DNA of 64,000 nt from Nitrospirota bacterium (GTDB taxonomy: Bacteria > Nitrospirota > Nitrospiria > Nitrospirales > Nitrospiraceae). This document shows, in pieces, positions 52,653 through 61,229 of this stretch (position 1 is its first letter; every line of letters begins with the position of its first letter). The stretch lies in contig JAUSMA010000069.1 of the NCBI GenBank assembly GCA_030645475.1, positions 372,001 through 436,000 of the forward strand, in the 5' to 3' direction. The translations under genes were made by a program, and so were the position numbers. The notes under the pieces were generated by a model that saw only the letters and a list, made by a program, of their open reading frames with translations, was not told the origin of the DNA and made no database searches.

Positions 52653-53132
52653 ATGTTGAGGCATTTTGTTCTGGGCATCCTGGTATCGGTCAGTCTGCTC
52701 GTCATGGGCACATCGGCGTTTGCGTTGCAGGCCGGTGGCGTGGAGATCGGCGATCTGGAAACCGGGTCGGTGGTCGGCCAGGCCTTCAAAGAGCTCGACG
52801 TCGATGCGCAGTTGTTCGCCATCGACCTCGGCACGATCAAGAGCTGGTATCCGCCGACTACGGTGATCGATTTTAAGGTTCGGCCTGGCCGGCCTGTGTT
52901 GTTGAAGGTGACGAACAATTCTACCGTTGAGCGGGGGTTCCAAATGACGGATGCGGCCAACGCCGGCTCGCCGTTTGTCTTGAAGGCTCAGGTTGTCTTG
53001 AAGCCGGGAGAGACGAAATATATCGGCATCCCGACCAGCGATCTATTCTATGCGACGCAGGGCAATACGTTGACCTATCGTGACCATCTCAATCCGAAGG
53101 ATCCTGGCGGCAAGCTGCTCATGATCAAGTAG
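52653..53132 (+). CDS. Exported cupredoxin-like protein without recognisable copper ligands
   Basis: The 159-residue protein has a signal peptide (FVLGILVSVSLLVMGTSAFA). The C-terminal part VIDFKVRPGRPVLLKVTNNS continues with VVLKPGETKYIGIPTSDLFY in the strand order of plastocyanin-like cupredoxins. No His/Cys/Met copper-ligand set is seen. It may be a ligand-less relative that binds a partner protein, or copper may be bound in another way. GAGGAGG precedes the ATG. It is beside the P460 gene. Confidence 0.6.
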   Translation: MLRHFVLGILVSVSLLVMGTSAFALQAGGVEIGDLETGSVVGQAFKELDVDAQLFAIDLGTIKSWYPPTTVIDFKVRPGRPVLLKVTNNSTVERGFQMTDAANAGSPFVLKAQVVLKPGETKYIGIPTSDLFYATQGNTLTYRDHLNPKDPGGKLLMIK

Positions 53133-53163
53133 CGGCGAATCGGTTCAGTATCCCGCAGCCTGC

Positions 53164-53194
53164 ACGCCCCGCTCATCTCCTGGTGACGGGGCGT
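53164..53194 (+). terminator. Terminator after cupredoxin-like gene
   Basis: ACGCCCCG (53164-53171) pairs with CGGGGCGT (53187-53194), leaving a 15-base loop. It lies about 30 bases after the stop at 53132. Confidence 0.5.
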
Positions 53195-53226
53195 TGCTAT
53201 AAGACCAATCACCAAAGGGGAGGATT

Positions 53227-53817
53227 ATGCAGAGACCACGACAGATCGGACAGGTCATCACGTGCGGGATCGGAGCCATTGTCCTGATGGCCCTGGCGGC
53301 ATGCAGTGGGATGGAGGGCAGAGCCGGCTCATCGTCAATGGCCAAGGCCTCGACGCCGAAGCCGAAAGATGGAGAGCTCGCCCTGCCGGGTGAGTATAAG
53401 AGCTGGCCCAGGTTTCTCTCCGAGGTTCAGCGCCCCGATGCCAAGCAGGTTCGTGAACTCTATATCAATCCGGCCGGTGCAAAGACGTCGCGCGGGCAGG
53501 CCTTCCCATCCGGCACGGTGATGGTGATGGAACTCTATAAGGCGCAACTGGAAGGCGAGGTTCCGGCGACCGGTGCAGATGGCAAGCTGGTCAAGGGCAA
53601 TCTCGCGAAGGTGTTCGTCATGGGCAAGGGGGATGGTTGGGGCCAGGATGTGCCGGAGAATTTTCGGAACGGTGCCTGGGTCTTTTCAGCCTTCGGGCCC
53701 GATAGCAAACCTCTAGCCGAGGACTTCACCAAGTGCCGGGCCTGCCATGCCCCGCTGGCGCAGAAGGACTTCGTGCATCGCTACGATGAGTATTTCGATA
53801 CCCGCAAGGGGATGTGA
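53227..53817 (+). CDS. Cytochrome P460-family lipoprotein
   Basis: The 196-residue protein has a signal peptide with lipobox (MALAACSGM). The P460 domain includes LPGEYKSWPRFLSEVQRP, VRELYINPAGA, FPSGTVMVMELYKA and GWGQDVPENFRNGAWVFSAF, and ends with the haem motif CRACHAPLAQKDFVHRY. Cytochrome P460 oxidises hydroxylamine in ammonia oxidisers, while other members have different redox roles. GGGGAGG precedes the ATG. A strong terminator follows. Confidence 0.85.
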   Translation: MQRPRQIGQVITCGIGAIVLMALAACSGMEGRAGSSSMAKASTPKPKDGELALPGEYKSWPRFLSEVQRPDAKQVRELYINPAGAKTSRGQAFPSGTVMVMELYKAQLEGEVPATGADGKLVKGNLAKVFVMGKGDGWGQDVPENFRNGAWVFSAFGPDSKPLAEDFTKCRACHAPLAQKDFVHRYDEYFDTRKGM

Positions 53818-53845
53818 GCTTCGTCGAGATACGGGAGCAGTCGAG

Positions 53846-53884
53846 CGAAGGGTCTACTCTGTGCTGAACAGAGTAGACCCTTCG
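53846..53884 (+). terminator. Strong terminator after cytochrome P460 gene
   Basis: CGAAGGGTCTACTCTG (53846-53861) and CAGAGTAGACCCTTCG (53869-53884) form a perfect 16-base stem with a seven-base loop, about 30 bases after the stop. Confidence 0.75.
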
Positions 53885-54024
53885 TCCGTTTCACTGTTCG
53901 TCCGCGAGACTCTCTGCGGGAGACGCTGTTCACGCCGATTCGGGTATCGATGTCGTTGATTTCACGGTCGCTGCCCGTCTATAGTTTGCCGAACTGTTGC
54001 GGGTGCTGCAAGGAAAGGCGTTGG

Positions 54025-55095
54025 TTGACCGTGAATCGCCTCCTCCATTATCGTGCTGCCGTCCTGTTTGCGCTGTGCCTGGCTCTGGCGGCTCCTATGG
54101 CTCCCGCCTTGGCGGCGGCTGAGCAACCGGATGTCGCGCAACGTCACTATGAACGGGGCGCCGGCCTGCTGCGAAAAGGCGACCTTCCCGCCGCAGCCGA
54201 GGCTGTCAGAAAAGCCATCGAGTTGAATCCCTCATCGGCCGAGGCGTACCGCCTGCTCGGCCAAATCCTCTTCAAAGAGCGAAATCCCTCCGAAGCCGTG
54301 GAGGCGTTCACTCATGCGGTGAAGCTCAAACCCAAGTATGCGGAGGCGCTGAACGATCTGGCCGAAGTCTATCTGGCGCAAGGGAAGTCGGCAGAGGCCG
54401 AGCAGGCGTTGACACGAGCCATCGACGTCAATCCGAAACATGCCGAATCCTATCTCGACTTGGCCAAGGCCTATGAGCAGCGGCATGAGTCGTCCGATGC
54501 GTTGCGGACCTACCAGCGTCTGTTGACCGTGGTGCCGAACCAGCCTGAGGCCTTGTTTGCATTGGCCACCCTCTATGACGGCCAGGGCGAGGCCAAAGCG
54601 GCGAGCGACATGCTGCGCCGGCTGACAAAATCAAATCCCAAACATGCGAACGGCTGGTACTTGAATGGGCGCATCGCCGAGCGGAACAACGACCTCATTG
54701 AGGCGGCCTACTCGTACAAGCAGGCGGTTGCCGCCAAGCCGGATTTGGTCGATGCGCATTACAATCTTGGTTTTATCTATCGGAGCCAGGGGAAGCCGAA
54801 CGAGGCGGAGCGTGAATTTCTCGAGGTGTTACGGTACCGCCCGGAGTATGCCGAAGCACACATGAACCTGGGTGTGATCTACACCGGTCTCAACAGGTTT
54901 GAAGAGGCGGAACAGTCCTACGAGCGAGCGGTCGAGTTGAAGCCGGACTATGCGGAAGCGCACTACAATTTGGGTGTTTTCTATGAGTTGAACCGGAAAG
55001 ATCTGCCGAAGGCACTGGCTCAATATCACCGGTATCTCAAGCTCGGAGGGCGCGACGATCGCGTGGAGCGCATTGTCGGGACTGGGGGGCGGTAA
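54025..55095 (+). CDS. Exported TPR-repeat protein
   Basis: The 356-residue protein has a signal peptide (AAVLFALCLALAAPMAPALA) and about nine to ten tetratricopeptide repeats (GDLPAAAEAVRKAIELNPSS, PSEAVEAFTHAVKLKPKYAE, GRIAERNNDLIEAAYSYKQA, ALAQYHRYLKLGGRD). TPR proteins scaffold assemblies; which partners are bound is not visible. I start at TTG 54025 or GTG 54031; AAGGAAAGG lies upstream of both. It ends just before the convergent Slp-like gene. Confidence 0.82.
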   Translation: MTVNRLLHYRAAVLFALCLALAAPMAPALAAAEQPDVAQRHYERGAGLLRKGDLPAAAEAVRKAIELNPSSAEAYRLLGQILFKERNPSEAVEAFTHAVKLKPKYAEALNDLAEVYLAQGKSAEAEQALTRAIDVNPKHAESYLDLAKAYEQRHESSDALRTYQRLLTVVPNQPEALFALATLYDGQGEAKAASDMLRRLTKSNPKHANGWYLNGRIAERNNDLIEAAYSYKQAVAAKPDLVDAHYNLGFIYRSQGKPNEAEREFLEVLRYRPEYAEAHMNLGVIYTGLNRFEEAEQSYERAVELKPDYAEAHYNLGVFYELNRKDLPKALAQYHRYLKLGGRDDRVERIVGTGGR

Positions 55096-55121
55096 TTGCT
55101 GGCGCTGCTGTCCGCGCGCCG

Positions 55122-55667
55122 CTACCAACGATAGGGCCAGGGGCGGTAGAAGGGACTCCAGTAGGGACCCCAGTAGGCACCAGGGCCCATCTGAGATCTG
55201 ATCCGAGGCGCCGCTTCTTCAGCAGCACTCCATACCTGTAAACGTTTCACCTCAATGATCGGATAGATATATTCGGTCTCATCGAGAGGCAGCGTCACCG
55301 TTCCCGCTACGGTGCCTGTCACGGTAACTCTGGTGCCATGGGGCAATGTGGCGGGGTCGAGGAATTCATGCTGCAGCGCGATGAAGCGGCCCTGGGATTG
55401 AGTTAAGTCGTATCCGGGATGCATCGATCGATCGAGCGGCAACTGTAAGATTTCGATTCTCGTGCCGTCTTTGAGTCGTCGGGCCGTCAAGACCATACCG
55501 CCGAAGATCACCGATTGACCTTTTACGGAGTCCGGTGCGGCCTTGAGCTGAAGGAACGTGAGTGCCTGTGGGTCCGAGCCGTCCCCGGCTTCTTGCGTCG
55601 AGGCGCAGCCGGTGAGCGTGATGAGCAGGGCCAGGGTAGCGCAGAGAGTACGCGATAACATGAGCAT
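55122..55667 (-). CDS. Slp-family outer-membrane lipoprotein
   Basis: The 181-residue protein has a signal peptide with lipobox (LITLTGCAS). LQLKAAPDSVKGQSVIFGGM, TRIEILQLPLDRSMHPGYDL and PATLPHGTRVTVTGTV are as in the Slp/YeaY family of stationary-phase outer-membrane lipoproteins, whose function is uncertain. The C-terminal YWGPYWSPFYRPWPYRW is rich in Trp, Tyr and Pro. The start is M at 55667 (MLMLSRTLCATLALL); M at 55661 is also possible. It is divergent from the DsbA-like gene. Confidence 0.85.
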   Translation of the reverse strand: MLMLSRTLCATLALLITLTGCASTQEAGDGSDPQALTFLQLKAAPDSVKGQSVIFGGMVLTARRLKDGTRIEILQLPLDRSMHPGYDLTQSQGRFIALQHEFLDPATLPHGTRVTVTGTVAGTVTLPLDETEYIYPIIEVKRLQVWSAAEEAAPRIRSQMGPGAYWGPYWSPFYRPWPYRW

Positions 55668-55748
55668 AGTATAACAAAGAGTAAGGAGTAAGTTTTCGGC
55701 ACATTCGATATAATGAGCGACCGGCATTGATCCAAGAAAGGAGACGGT

Positions 55749-56399
55749 ATGGTGAACAGACAGGGTACACGATGGGCCTCGGCGGTATGCGCGATGGTGT
55801 GGTGTGTCGTTGGCTTGGGGGGCTCACCAGCCGCCGCCGCCACTCCCGACTTGAAGGGGAAATTCGAAGTCTTGAAGGACGAAGTCTCCACGCATGTTCC
55901 CGGCAAGGTGAAGTTGATCGAGTTCGCCGACTTCTATTGCCCGCATTGCCACCGGTTCGACGGAGAAGGTTTGGCGCTCCTCCAAAAAGAGTTCGGGAAC
56001 AAGCTTGAGGCGACGATGGTGGGGTTCCCGGTGATCCATGGCAAGCTGCCGACACCCTTCGATATGTACGAGCAGGCGAAGCTGATGGGGAAGGGGAGTG
56101 AAATGAAAGCGGTTCTCTTTCGCACCATCCATAAAGATAAGATGACCGGAGTGCTGGATCGTTCGCTTCGGGAAGGCTTGATCAAGGAAGTCGGTCTCGA
56201 CCCGAAGGCCTTTGAAGAAGGCATGGCCAGCGGGAAGCCCGCTAAGATTTTCGAAGAGGGGCGCAAATGGGGCGAGCGCATCAAGGTACAGCAGACCCCG
56301 ACCGTGCTCATCGACGGGAATATTAAGGCAGAGACGATCGATCCTGAGAATCTGAAGTTGATCATCCAGAGCATTCTGGATGCGGACAAGAAAAAGTGA
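55749..56399 (+). CDS. DsbA-like thiol:disulfide oxidoreductase
   Basis: The 216-residue protein has a signal peptide (AVCAMVWCVVGLGGSPAAAA) and a DsbA-type thioredoxin fold with FADFYCPHCHRFDGEGLALL (CPHC active site) and the cis-Pro loop VQQTPTVLIDGN. It probably introduces or isomerises disulfides in exported proteins, for which there are many candidates in this window. AAAGGAG precedes the ATG. The copper ATPase gene follows by about 70 bases. Confidence 0.88.
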   Translation: MVNRQGTRWASAVCAMVWCVVGLGGSPAAAATPDLKGKFEVLKDEVSTHVPGKVKLIEFADFYCPHCHRFDGEGLALLQKEFGNKLEATMVGFPVIHGKLPTPFDMYEQAKLMGKGSEMKAVLFRTIHKDKMTGVLDRSLREGLIKEVGLDPKAFEEGMASGKPAKIFEEGRKWGERIKVQQTPTVLIDGNIKAETIDPENLKLIIQSILDADKKK

Positions 56400-56467
56400 G
56401 GGAGTGCGGCCACAGGCCGACGATCTCTTTGCTCCCAGAGCGCGCACAATGAAACAGTGCTTGCTCG

Positions 56468-59053
56468 ATGGGCGCAGTCGAGATCATCGGTCTGCGGCCA
56501 CGGTTGGGGGGTAGTGTGGAGATTGATCCGATCTGCGGCATGACGGTGGATCCGGCTACGGCGGCCGGAAGTCACGAGCATAGAGGCCAGCGCTACTACT
56601 TTTGCGGCCTTTCCTGCCTGGAGCGATTCAAGGCCGATCCGGAGCGGGCGTTGCAGCCACGGCCTGCCAGTCCAGTTAAGCCGGTGACGACAAGAAGACC
56701 CCTTCCGATGCTGCAGCCTGCCCCGGTCGTGACGGGGGCCATCGATCCCGTCTGCGGGATGACGGTGCAGCCGGCCACGGCAGCCGGTTCCTACGAATAT
56801 CAAGGGAAGACCTACTACTTCTGTGCGACGAGTTGTCTCGCCAAGTTTCGAGCCGATCCCATTTACTATCTGACTCCTGTTGAGCAGCGGCTTCCCCGCG
56901 TCGCGGTCGTTCCGTCTGGCGGAGCGGTCGAGTACGTTTGTCCGATGGACCCGGAGGTGCTGGAAACTCAACCGGGCGCTTGCCGGATTTGCGGAATGGC
57001 GCTGGAGCCCAAAGTTATCTCGCTTGAGGATGAACGGAATCCCGAGCTTGAGGATATGAGCCGGCGGTTCCGGATCTGTCTAGGACCTTCCCTCTTGGTC
57101 ATGTTGTTGGCCATGGCCGATATGATTCACGGCTTGTCACTTCCGCAGATCTTCACTGGCTCGATGAGGAACTGGGTGCAATGGTTGCTGGCGACGCCGG
57201 TGGTGCTCTGGGGCGGCTGGCCGTTTTTCCAGCGGGGGTGGATTTCGGTGGTGAACCGGGCCCCCAACATGTTCACGCTCATTGCCATTGGAACGGGAGC
57301 GGCCTATGGCTACAGTACGATGGCCACCGTCGCGCCGGCGCTGCTCCCCAGTTCGTTTCAAGCGCATGACGGTTCCATCGCCGTCTACTTTGAAGCCGCG
57401 GCTATGATTACGGTGCTTGTGCTGCTCGGCCAGGTTCTTGAGTTGAAGGCTCGGAGCCAGACGAGTTCCGCGATTCGTTCCCTGCTCAGACTCGCGCCAA
57501 AGACCGCCAGACTGATCAAGTCGGACGGACAGGAAGAAGATGTGCCGCTTGAGCAGATTCAGGTGGGCCAGCGATTACGCGTCAGGCCGGGAGAGCGAGT
57601 GCCGGTCGATGGGATGGTCCAAGAAGGTGCAACATCTGTCGATGAATCCATGATCACCGGGGAATCGATCCCGGTTGAAAAAACAGTCGGGACTCGTGTG
57701 ACCGGAGGGACCATCAACGGCACGGGCGGGATCGTGATGGTCGCTGAGCGGGTCGGGCGAGATACGATGCTTGCCAGGATTGTGCAGATGGTGAGTGAGG
57801 CGCAACGGAGCCGGGCGCCGATCCAGCGTCTCGCCGATGTGGCGGCCGCCTACTTTGTTCCGTTGGTGGTGGCGGCCGCATTGCTGACGGCCATAGTCTG
57901 GGCGATCTGGGGCCCGGAGCCGAAGTTGGCTTACGCGCTGGTCAACGCCGTAGCGGTCCTGATCATTGCCTGTCCCTGTGCGTTAGGATTGGCGACACCG
58001 ATGTCGATCATGGTGGGGACCGGTCGCGGGGCGACGGCCGGTGTGCTGGTGAAGAAGGCTGAAGCCCTGGAGATATTCGGGAAGGTGGATACGCTCGTAA
58101 TCGATAAGACCGGAACCCTGACGGAGGGCAAGCCGACATTGCTCTCGATACGACCTGTGCCACCCTGGACCGATGCCGACTTGTTACGCTTCGCTGCAAG
58201 TCTTGAGCGGAGTAGCGAACATCCTCTGGCTGCCGCAGTGGTGGCCGGAGCGGAAGGGCGAGGCATCTCGTGTGTCCCGGTCGAGCAGTTCCATTCGGTG
58301 ACGGGGAAGGGTGTGACCGGGACAGTGGCTGGCCGTCGCGTCGCCATCGGGACGGCTGCGTTCTTGCGGCTGGAGATCGGGGTGTCAAACCAGAGCCTGA
58401 CACCGTTGGACGACAACGCGGCCTCGCTTCGTCGTGACGGGCAGACGATCCTGTTCGTGGCCATCGATGAACAGGCGGCCGGCGTCCTAGGCGTGGCAGA
58501 CCCGATCAAAGCCTCGACTCGTGAGGCGGTGCAAGAACTCAAGGCCGATGGCCTTCGGATCGTCATGGTCACGGGCGATCATCGCGATACGGCGGAGGCC
58601 GTGGCCCGGCAGCTCGGCATTGAAGAGGTCCTGGCTGGAGTTTTGCCGGAGCACAAGGGACAGATCGTGGCCCGTCTCAAGTCCCAAGGCTGCGTTGTGG
58701 CGATGGCCGGCGACGGGATCAATGATGCCCCTGCGCTGGCATTGGCCGATGTCGGGATTGCGATGGGGACCGGAGCAGACACAGCCATTGAAAGTGCGGG
58801 GATCACGTTGGTGAAAGGGGATCTGCGCGGGCTGCTTCGCGCACGGAGACTGAGCCTGGCCACCATGCGAAATATTCGGCAGAATCTCTTATTCGCGTTT
58901 CTCTACAATGTCATCGGTGTGCCGATTGCGGCCGGCGTCCTCTACCCGGCTTGGGGAATCCTCTTGAGTCCCATGATCGCCAGTGCCGCCATGACGTTCA
59001 GTTCTGTGTCCGTCATCTCCAATGCCCTCCGCCTGCGTCATATGGAATTGTAA
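56468..59053 (+). CDS. Cu(I)-type P1B ATPase with two YHS domains and heavy-metal-binding domain
   Basis: The 861-residue protein begins with two YHS-type domains ([40 protein letters not shown]) and a Cys/Met region [20 protein letters not shown] with GMALEP. The ATPase core has the metal-site helix [14 protein letters not shown], the phosphorylation site [22 protein letters not shown] and [20 protein letters not shown]. The helices [13 protein letters not shown] and [16 protein letters not shown] carry YN and MxxSS, the P1B-1 (Cu+/Ag+ export) signature. It likely pumps Cu(I) out of the cytoplasm. A GTG at 56516 is an alternative start. Confidence 0.9.
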   Translation: MGAVEIIGLRPRLGGSVEIDPICGMTVDPATAAGSHEHRGQRYYFCGLSCLERFKADPERALQPRPASPVKPVTTRRPLPMLQPAPVVTGAIDPVCGMTVQPATAAGSYEYQGKTYYFCATSCLAKFRADPIYYLTPVEQRLPRVAVVPSGGAVEYVCPMDPEVLETQPGACRICGMALEPKVISLEDERNPELEDMSRRFRICLGPSLLVMLLAMADMIHGLSLPQIFTGSMRNWVQWLLATPVVLWGGWPFFQRGWISVVNRAPNMFTLIAIGTGAAYGYSTMATVAPALLPSSFQAHDGSIAVYFEAAAMITVLVLLGQVLELKARSQTSSAIRSLLRLAPKTARLIKSDGQEEDVPLEQIQVGQRLRVRPGERVPVDGMVQEGATSVDESMITGESIPVEKTVGTRVTGGTINGTGGIVMVAERVGRDTMLARIVQMVSEAQRSRAPIQRLADVAAAYFVPLVVAAALLTAIVWAIWGPEPKLAYALVNAVAVLIIACPCALGLATPMSIMVGTGRGATAGVLVKKAEALEIFGKVDTLVIDKTGTLTEGKPTLLSIRPVPPWTDADLLRFAASLERSSEHPLAAAVVAGAEGRGISCVPVEQFHSVTGKGVTGTVAGRRVAIGTAAFLRLEIGVSNQSLTPLDDNAASLRRDGQTILFVAIDEQAAGVLGVADPIKASTREAVQELKADGLRIVMVTGDHRDTAEAVARQLGIEEVLAGVLPEHKGQIVARLKSQGCVVAMAGDGINDAPALALADVGIAMGTGADTAIESAGITLVKGDLRGLLRARRLSLATMRNIRQNLLFAFLYNVIGVPIAAGVLYPAWGILLSPMIASAAMTFSSVSVISNALRLRHMEL

Positions 59054-60538
59054 GTGCGCCTCCGGCCTATGCGTGCTAGGCTACAGTCGTTTATCGTCAA
59101 TCGGGTAAGAGGGGACTGCGGCTTGTTGCGATTCAACCTCATTGTACGAATCATGATCGGGCTCTGCGTGGCTGGTTCCATCGCCGGGGGAACGGCTCTG
59201 GCCGGAACTCGTGCGATCCCTGTGGCGAGCGGAGGTGAACTCCAGGCGCAGATTAAGACGGCTGCGACCAAGGTCATTCCCTCTGTCGTCAGCATCGCCT
59301 CCACGGTCATGGTCCGCGATCAAGCATTCAGCGACGAGGCGCTTCCGTTCGGTCTGTTCAAGGACGCGCCTACGACCAGGCGGCAATATGGCCAAGGCTC
59401 CGGGGTCATCGTGTCGGCGGATGGCTACATTATGACGAATAACCATGTCATTGCCGATGCGGTCGATGTGGAAGTGATTCTTGCGGACCGGCGGCAATAC
59501 AAAGGGCGAGTGGTGGCCACCGATCCGAAGACCGACGTGGCGCTCGTGAAAATTCAAGCGACCAATTTGCCGGCGGTCACGTGGGGGGATTCGAGCACAC
59601 TCGCCGTCGGTGAATTTGTGCTCGCGATCGGAAATCCGCTTGGCTTGAGCCGCAGCGTCACGTTCGGCATTGTCAGTGCCGTCGGACGCGCCGATGTCGG
59701 CGTTGCCGATTTCGAAGACTTCATTCAGACCGATGCCCCCATCAATCCCGGCAACTCCGGCGGCGCGCTGGTGACCCTCAATGGAGAACTGATCGGGATC
59801 AATACCGCCATCGCGAGCCCGACCAGTGGAAGCGTCGGAGTCGGCTTTGCCATTCCCAGCAATATGGCCAGGTCTGCCATGCAGAGCCTGCTCAAGACCG
59901 GGCGTGTGGTCCGTGGATTCCTCGGCGCCTCGACGCAAGATGTCTCTCCCTTGTTGGGCAAAGTCTTTCGTCTCCCGGATGTGAAGGGCGCGATCGTGAC
60001 CGATGTGCAGGCGAAGGGCTCTGCCGAAAAAGCCGGGCTGAAGCGCGGTGATGTGGTCGTGCGATTCGACGGGCGAGACATCATGGACAGCGGACATCTG
60101 CGGAACCTCGTGGCAGCCGCCACGATCGGGAGTAAGCACAAACTGGATCTCGTGCGCGAGAGTAAGCCCTATCAGGCAGAGCTGGTCATCCAGGAGGCGC
60201 CGCGTGAACGGACCAAGAAGAGCCAGGCCCCATCGGCCTCAGCTGCCAAGGCTCATCCTCTTGCCGGCGTCGTCTTCGACGATGTGACCGCGCCGTTGGC
60301 TCGGCAGATGGATCTGGCTGTCACGAGTGGAGTGGTGGTGACCGACATTGAAGAAGGGAGTTTAGCCGAATCCTCAGGCCTCCAGCCTGGCGACGTGGTG
60401 TTGGAGCTCAACCGTCAGCATATTCCCACCTTTGCCGTATTTCAGCGTCTGGCCGATCCGATGAAGCCTTCCGATCTCGCCCTGCTACTAGTCAATCGGC
60501 AGGGAAACGTCATGTACATTCCCATCCAAGGCGAATAA
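59054..60538 (+). CDS. HtrA/DegP-type periplasmic serine protease
   Basis: The 494-residue protein has an N-terminal signal anchor (LIVRIMIGLCVAGSIAGGTA) and a trypsin-like domain with catalytic triad in NNHVIADAVDVEVILADRRQ (His), DPKTDVALVKIQ (Asp) and APINPGNSGGALVTLNGELI (Ser). Two PDZ domains follow, FRLPDVKGAIVTDVQAKGSA and VTSGVVVTDIEEGSLAESSG. It degrades or refolds damaged exported proteins. The GTG start abuts the stop of the copper ATPase, so the two may be co-expressed. It ends about 270 bases before nikR. Confidence 0.93.
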   Translation: MRLRPMRARLQSFIVNRVRGDCGLLRFNLIVRIMIGLCVAGSIAGGTALAGTRAIPVASGGELQAQIKTAATKVIPSVVSIASTVMVRDQAFSDEALPFGLFKDAPTTRRQYGQGSGVIVSADGYIMTNNHVIADAVDVEVILADRRQYKGRVVATDPKTDVALVKIQATNLPAVTWGDSSTLAVGEFVLAIGNPLGLSRSVTFGIVSAVGRADVGVADFEDFIQTDAPINPGNSGGALVTLNGELIGINTAIASPTSGSVGVGFAIPSNMARSAMQSLLKTGRVVRGFLGASTQDVSPLLGKVFRLPDVKGAIVTDVQAKGSAEKAGLKRGDVVVRFDGRDIMDSGHLRNLVAAATIGSKHKLDLVRESKPYQAELVIQEAPRERTKKSQAPSASAAKAHPLAGVVFDDVTAPLARQMDLAVTSGVVVTDIEEGSLAESSGLQPGDVVLELNRQHIPTFAVFQRLADPMKPSDLALLLVNRQGNVMYIPIQGE

Positions 60539-60565
60539 GCGCGCGGGGCGGCTAGACCACCATAC

Positions 60566-60587
60566 GTGCTCGCGCAACGCGCACAGT
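60566..60587 (-). repeat. Partial family D repeat
   Basis: ACTGTGCGCGTTGCGCGAGC and two further bases on the minus strand match the interior of the family D elements at 19577 and 22023 but lack the outer arms. It is in the spacer between htrA and nikR. Confidence 0.4.
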
Positions 60588-60727
60588 CCGCCCTATCCAG
60601 TGCCTGCTCTAAGGGGCGCGAAGGGGGCAGGCACAAAACAGCCGTGCTCGTCTCATGCCAGCAGTTCGAGTAAATCCACGCCCAAGTTCACTCAAACGAT
60701 AGATTTCAATCGAGTGTATCCCCGTTT

Positions 60728-60740
60728 AATTGTGACAATT
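60728..60740. promoter_or_regulatory. Palindrome upstream of nikR
   Basis: AATTGT-G-ACAATT is a perfect inverted repeat with one central base, 65 bases before the nikR start. It may be an operator for NikR or for the promoter of nikR and the receptor gene. It does not match the classic GTATGA-N16-TCATAC NikR site. Confidence 0.35.
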
Positions 60741-60804
60741 CTGTATTGATTTGCGCGTTGCGTGATGCTACGTTTCTAAAAAACGTGCTACTGGTGAGGC
60801 TGTC

Positions 60805-61221
60805 ATGAAGAAGTTGATTCGATTCGGTGTGTCGTTGGACCATCATTTGCTCGACGCGTTCGATCTGCACATTAAGAAGCGCAAGTACACGAACCGCTCG
60901 GAGGCGCTGCGGGATCTCATCCGGGATAACCTGGTCGGGCAGGAGTGGGACGACGGCAAGGAAACGGTCGGGACGATCACGTTTGTCTACGACCATCATG
61001 TGCGCGATCTGAGCAGAAAGCTCACAGACATCCAGCACCGCTACCAGCCTCTCATCTTGTCCGGGATGCACGTGCATCTCGATCATGACCATTGTTTAGA
61101 AGTGCTGGCAGTGAAGGGTAAAGGCTCGGTCATCAAGAAGCTTGCCGACATCCTCATCGGGACCAAGGGCGTCAAGCATGGGAAGTTGACCGCGACCACC
61201 ACGGGAAAAGGGTTGAGCTGA
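60805..61221 (+). CDS. nikR: Nickel-responsive regulator NikR
   Basis: The 138-residue protein has an N-terminal ribbon-helix-helix domain (KKLIRFGVSLDHHLLDAFDL, KYTNRSEALRDLIRDNL) and a C-terminal ACT-like nickel-binding domain with FVYDHHVRDL and MHVHLDHDHCLEVLAV, which supply the His and Cys ligands. NikR represses or activates nickel uptake genes when nickel is bound. It is followed by a TonB-dependent receptor gene after eight bases, so that gene is a likely target. Confidence 0.93.
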   Translation: MKKLIRFGVSLDHHLLDAFDLHIKKRKYTNRSEALRDLIRDNLVGQEWDDGKETVGTITFVYDHHVRDLSRKLTDIQHRYQPLILSGMHVHLDHDHCLEVLAVKGKGSVIKKLADILIGTKGVKHGKLTATTTGKGLS

Positions 61222-61229
61222 GCGTCTTC

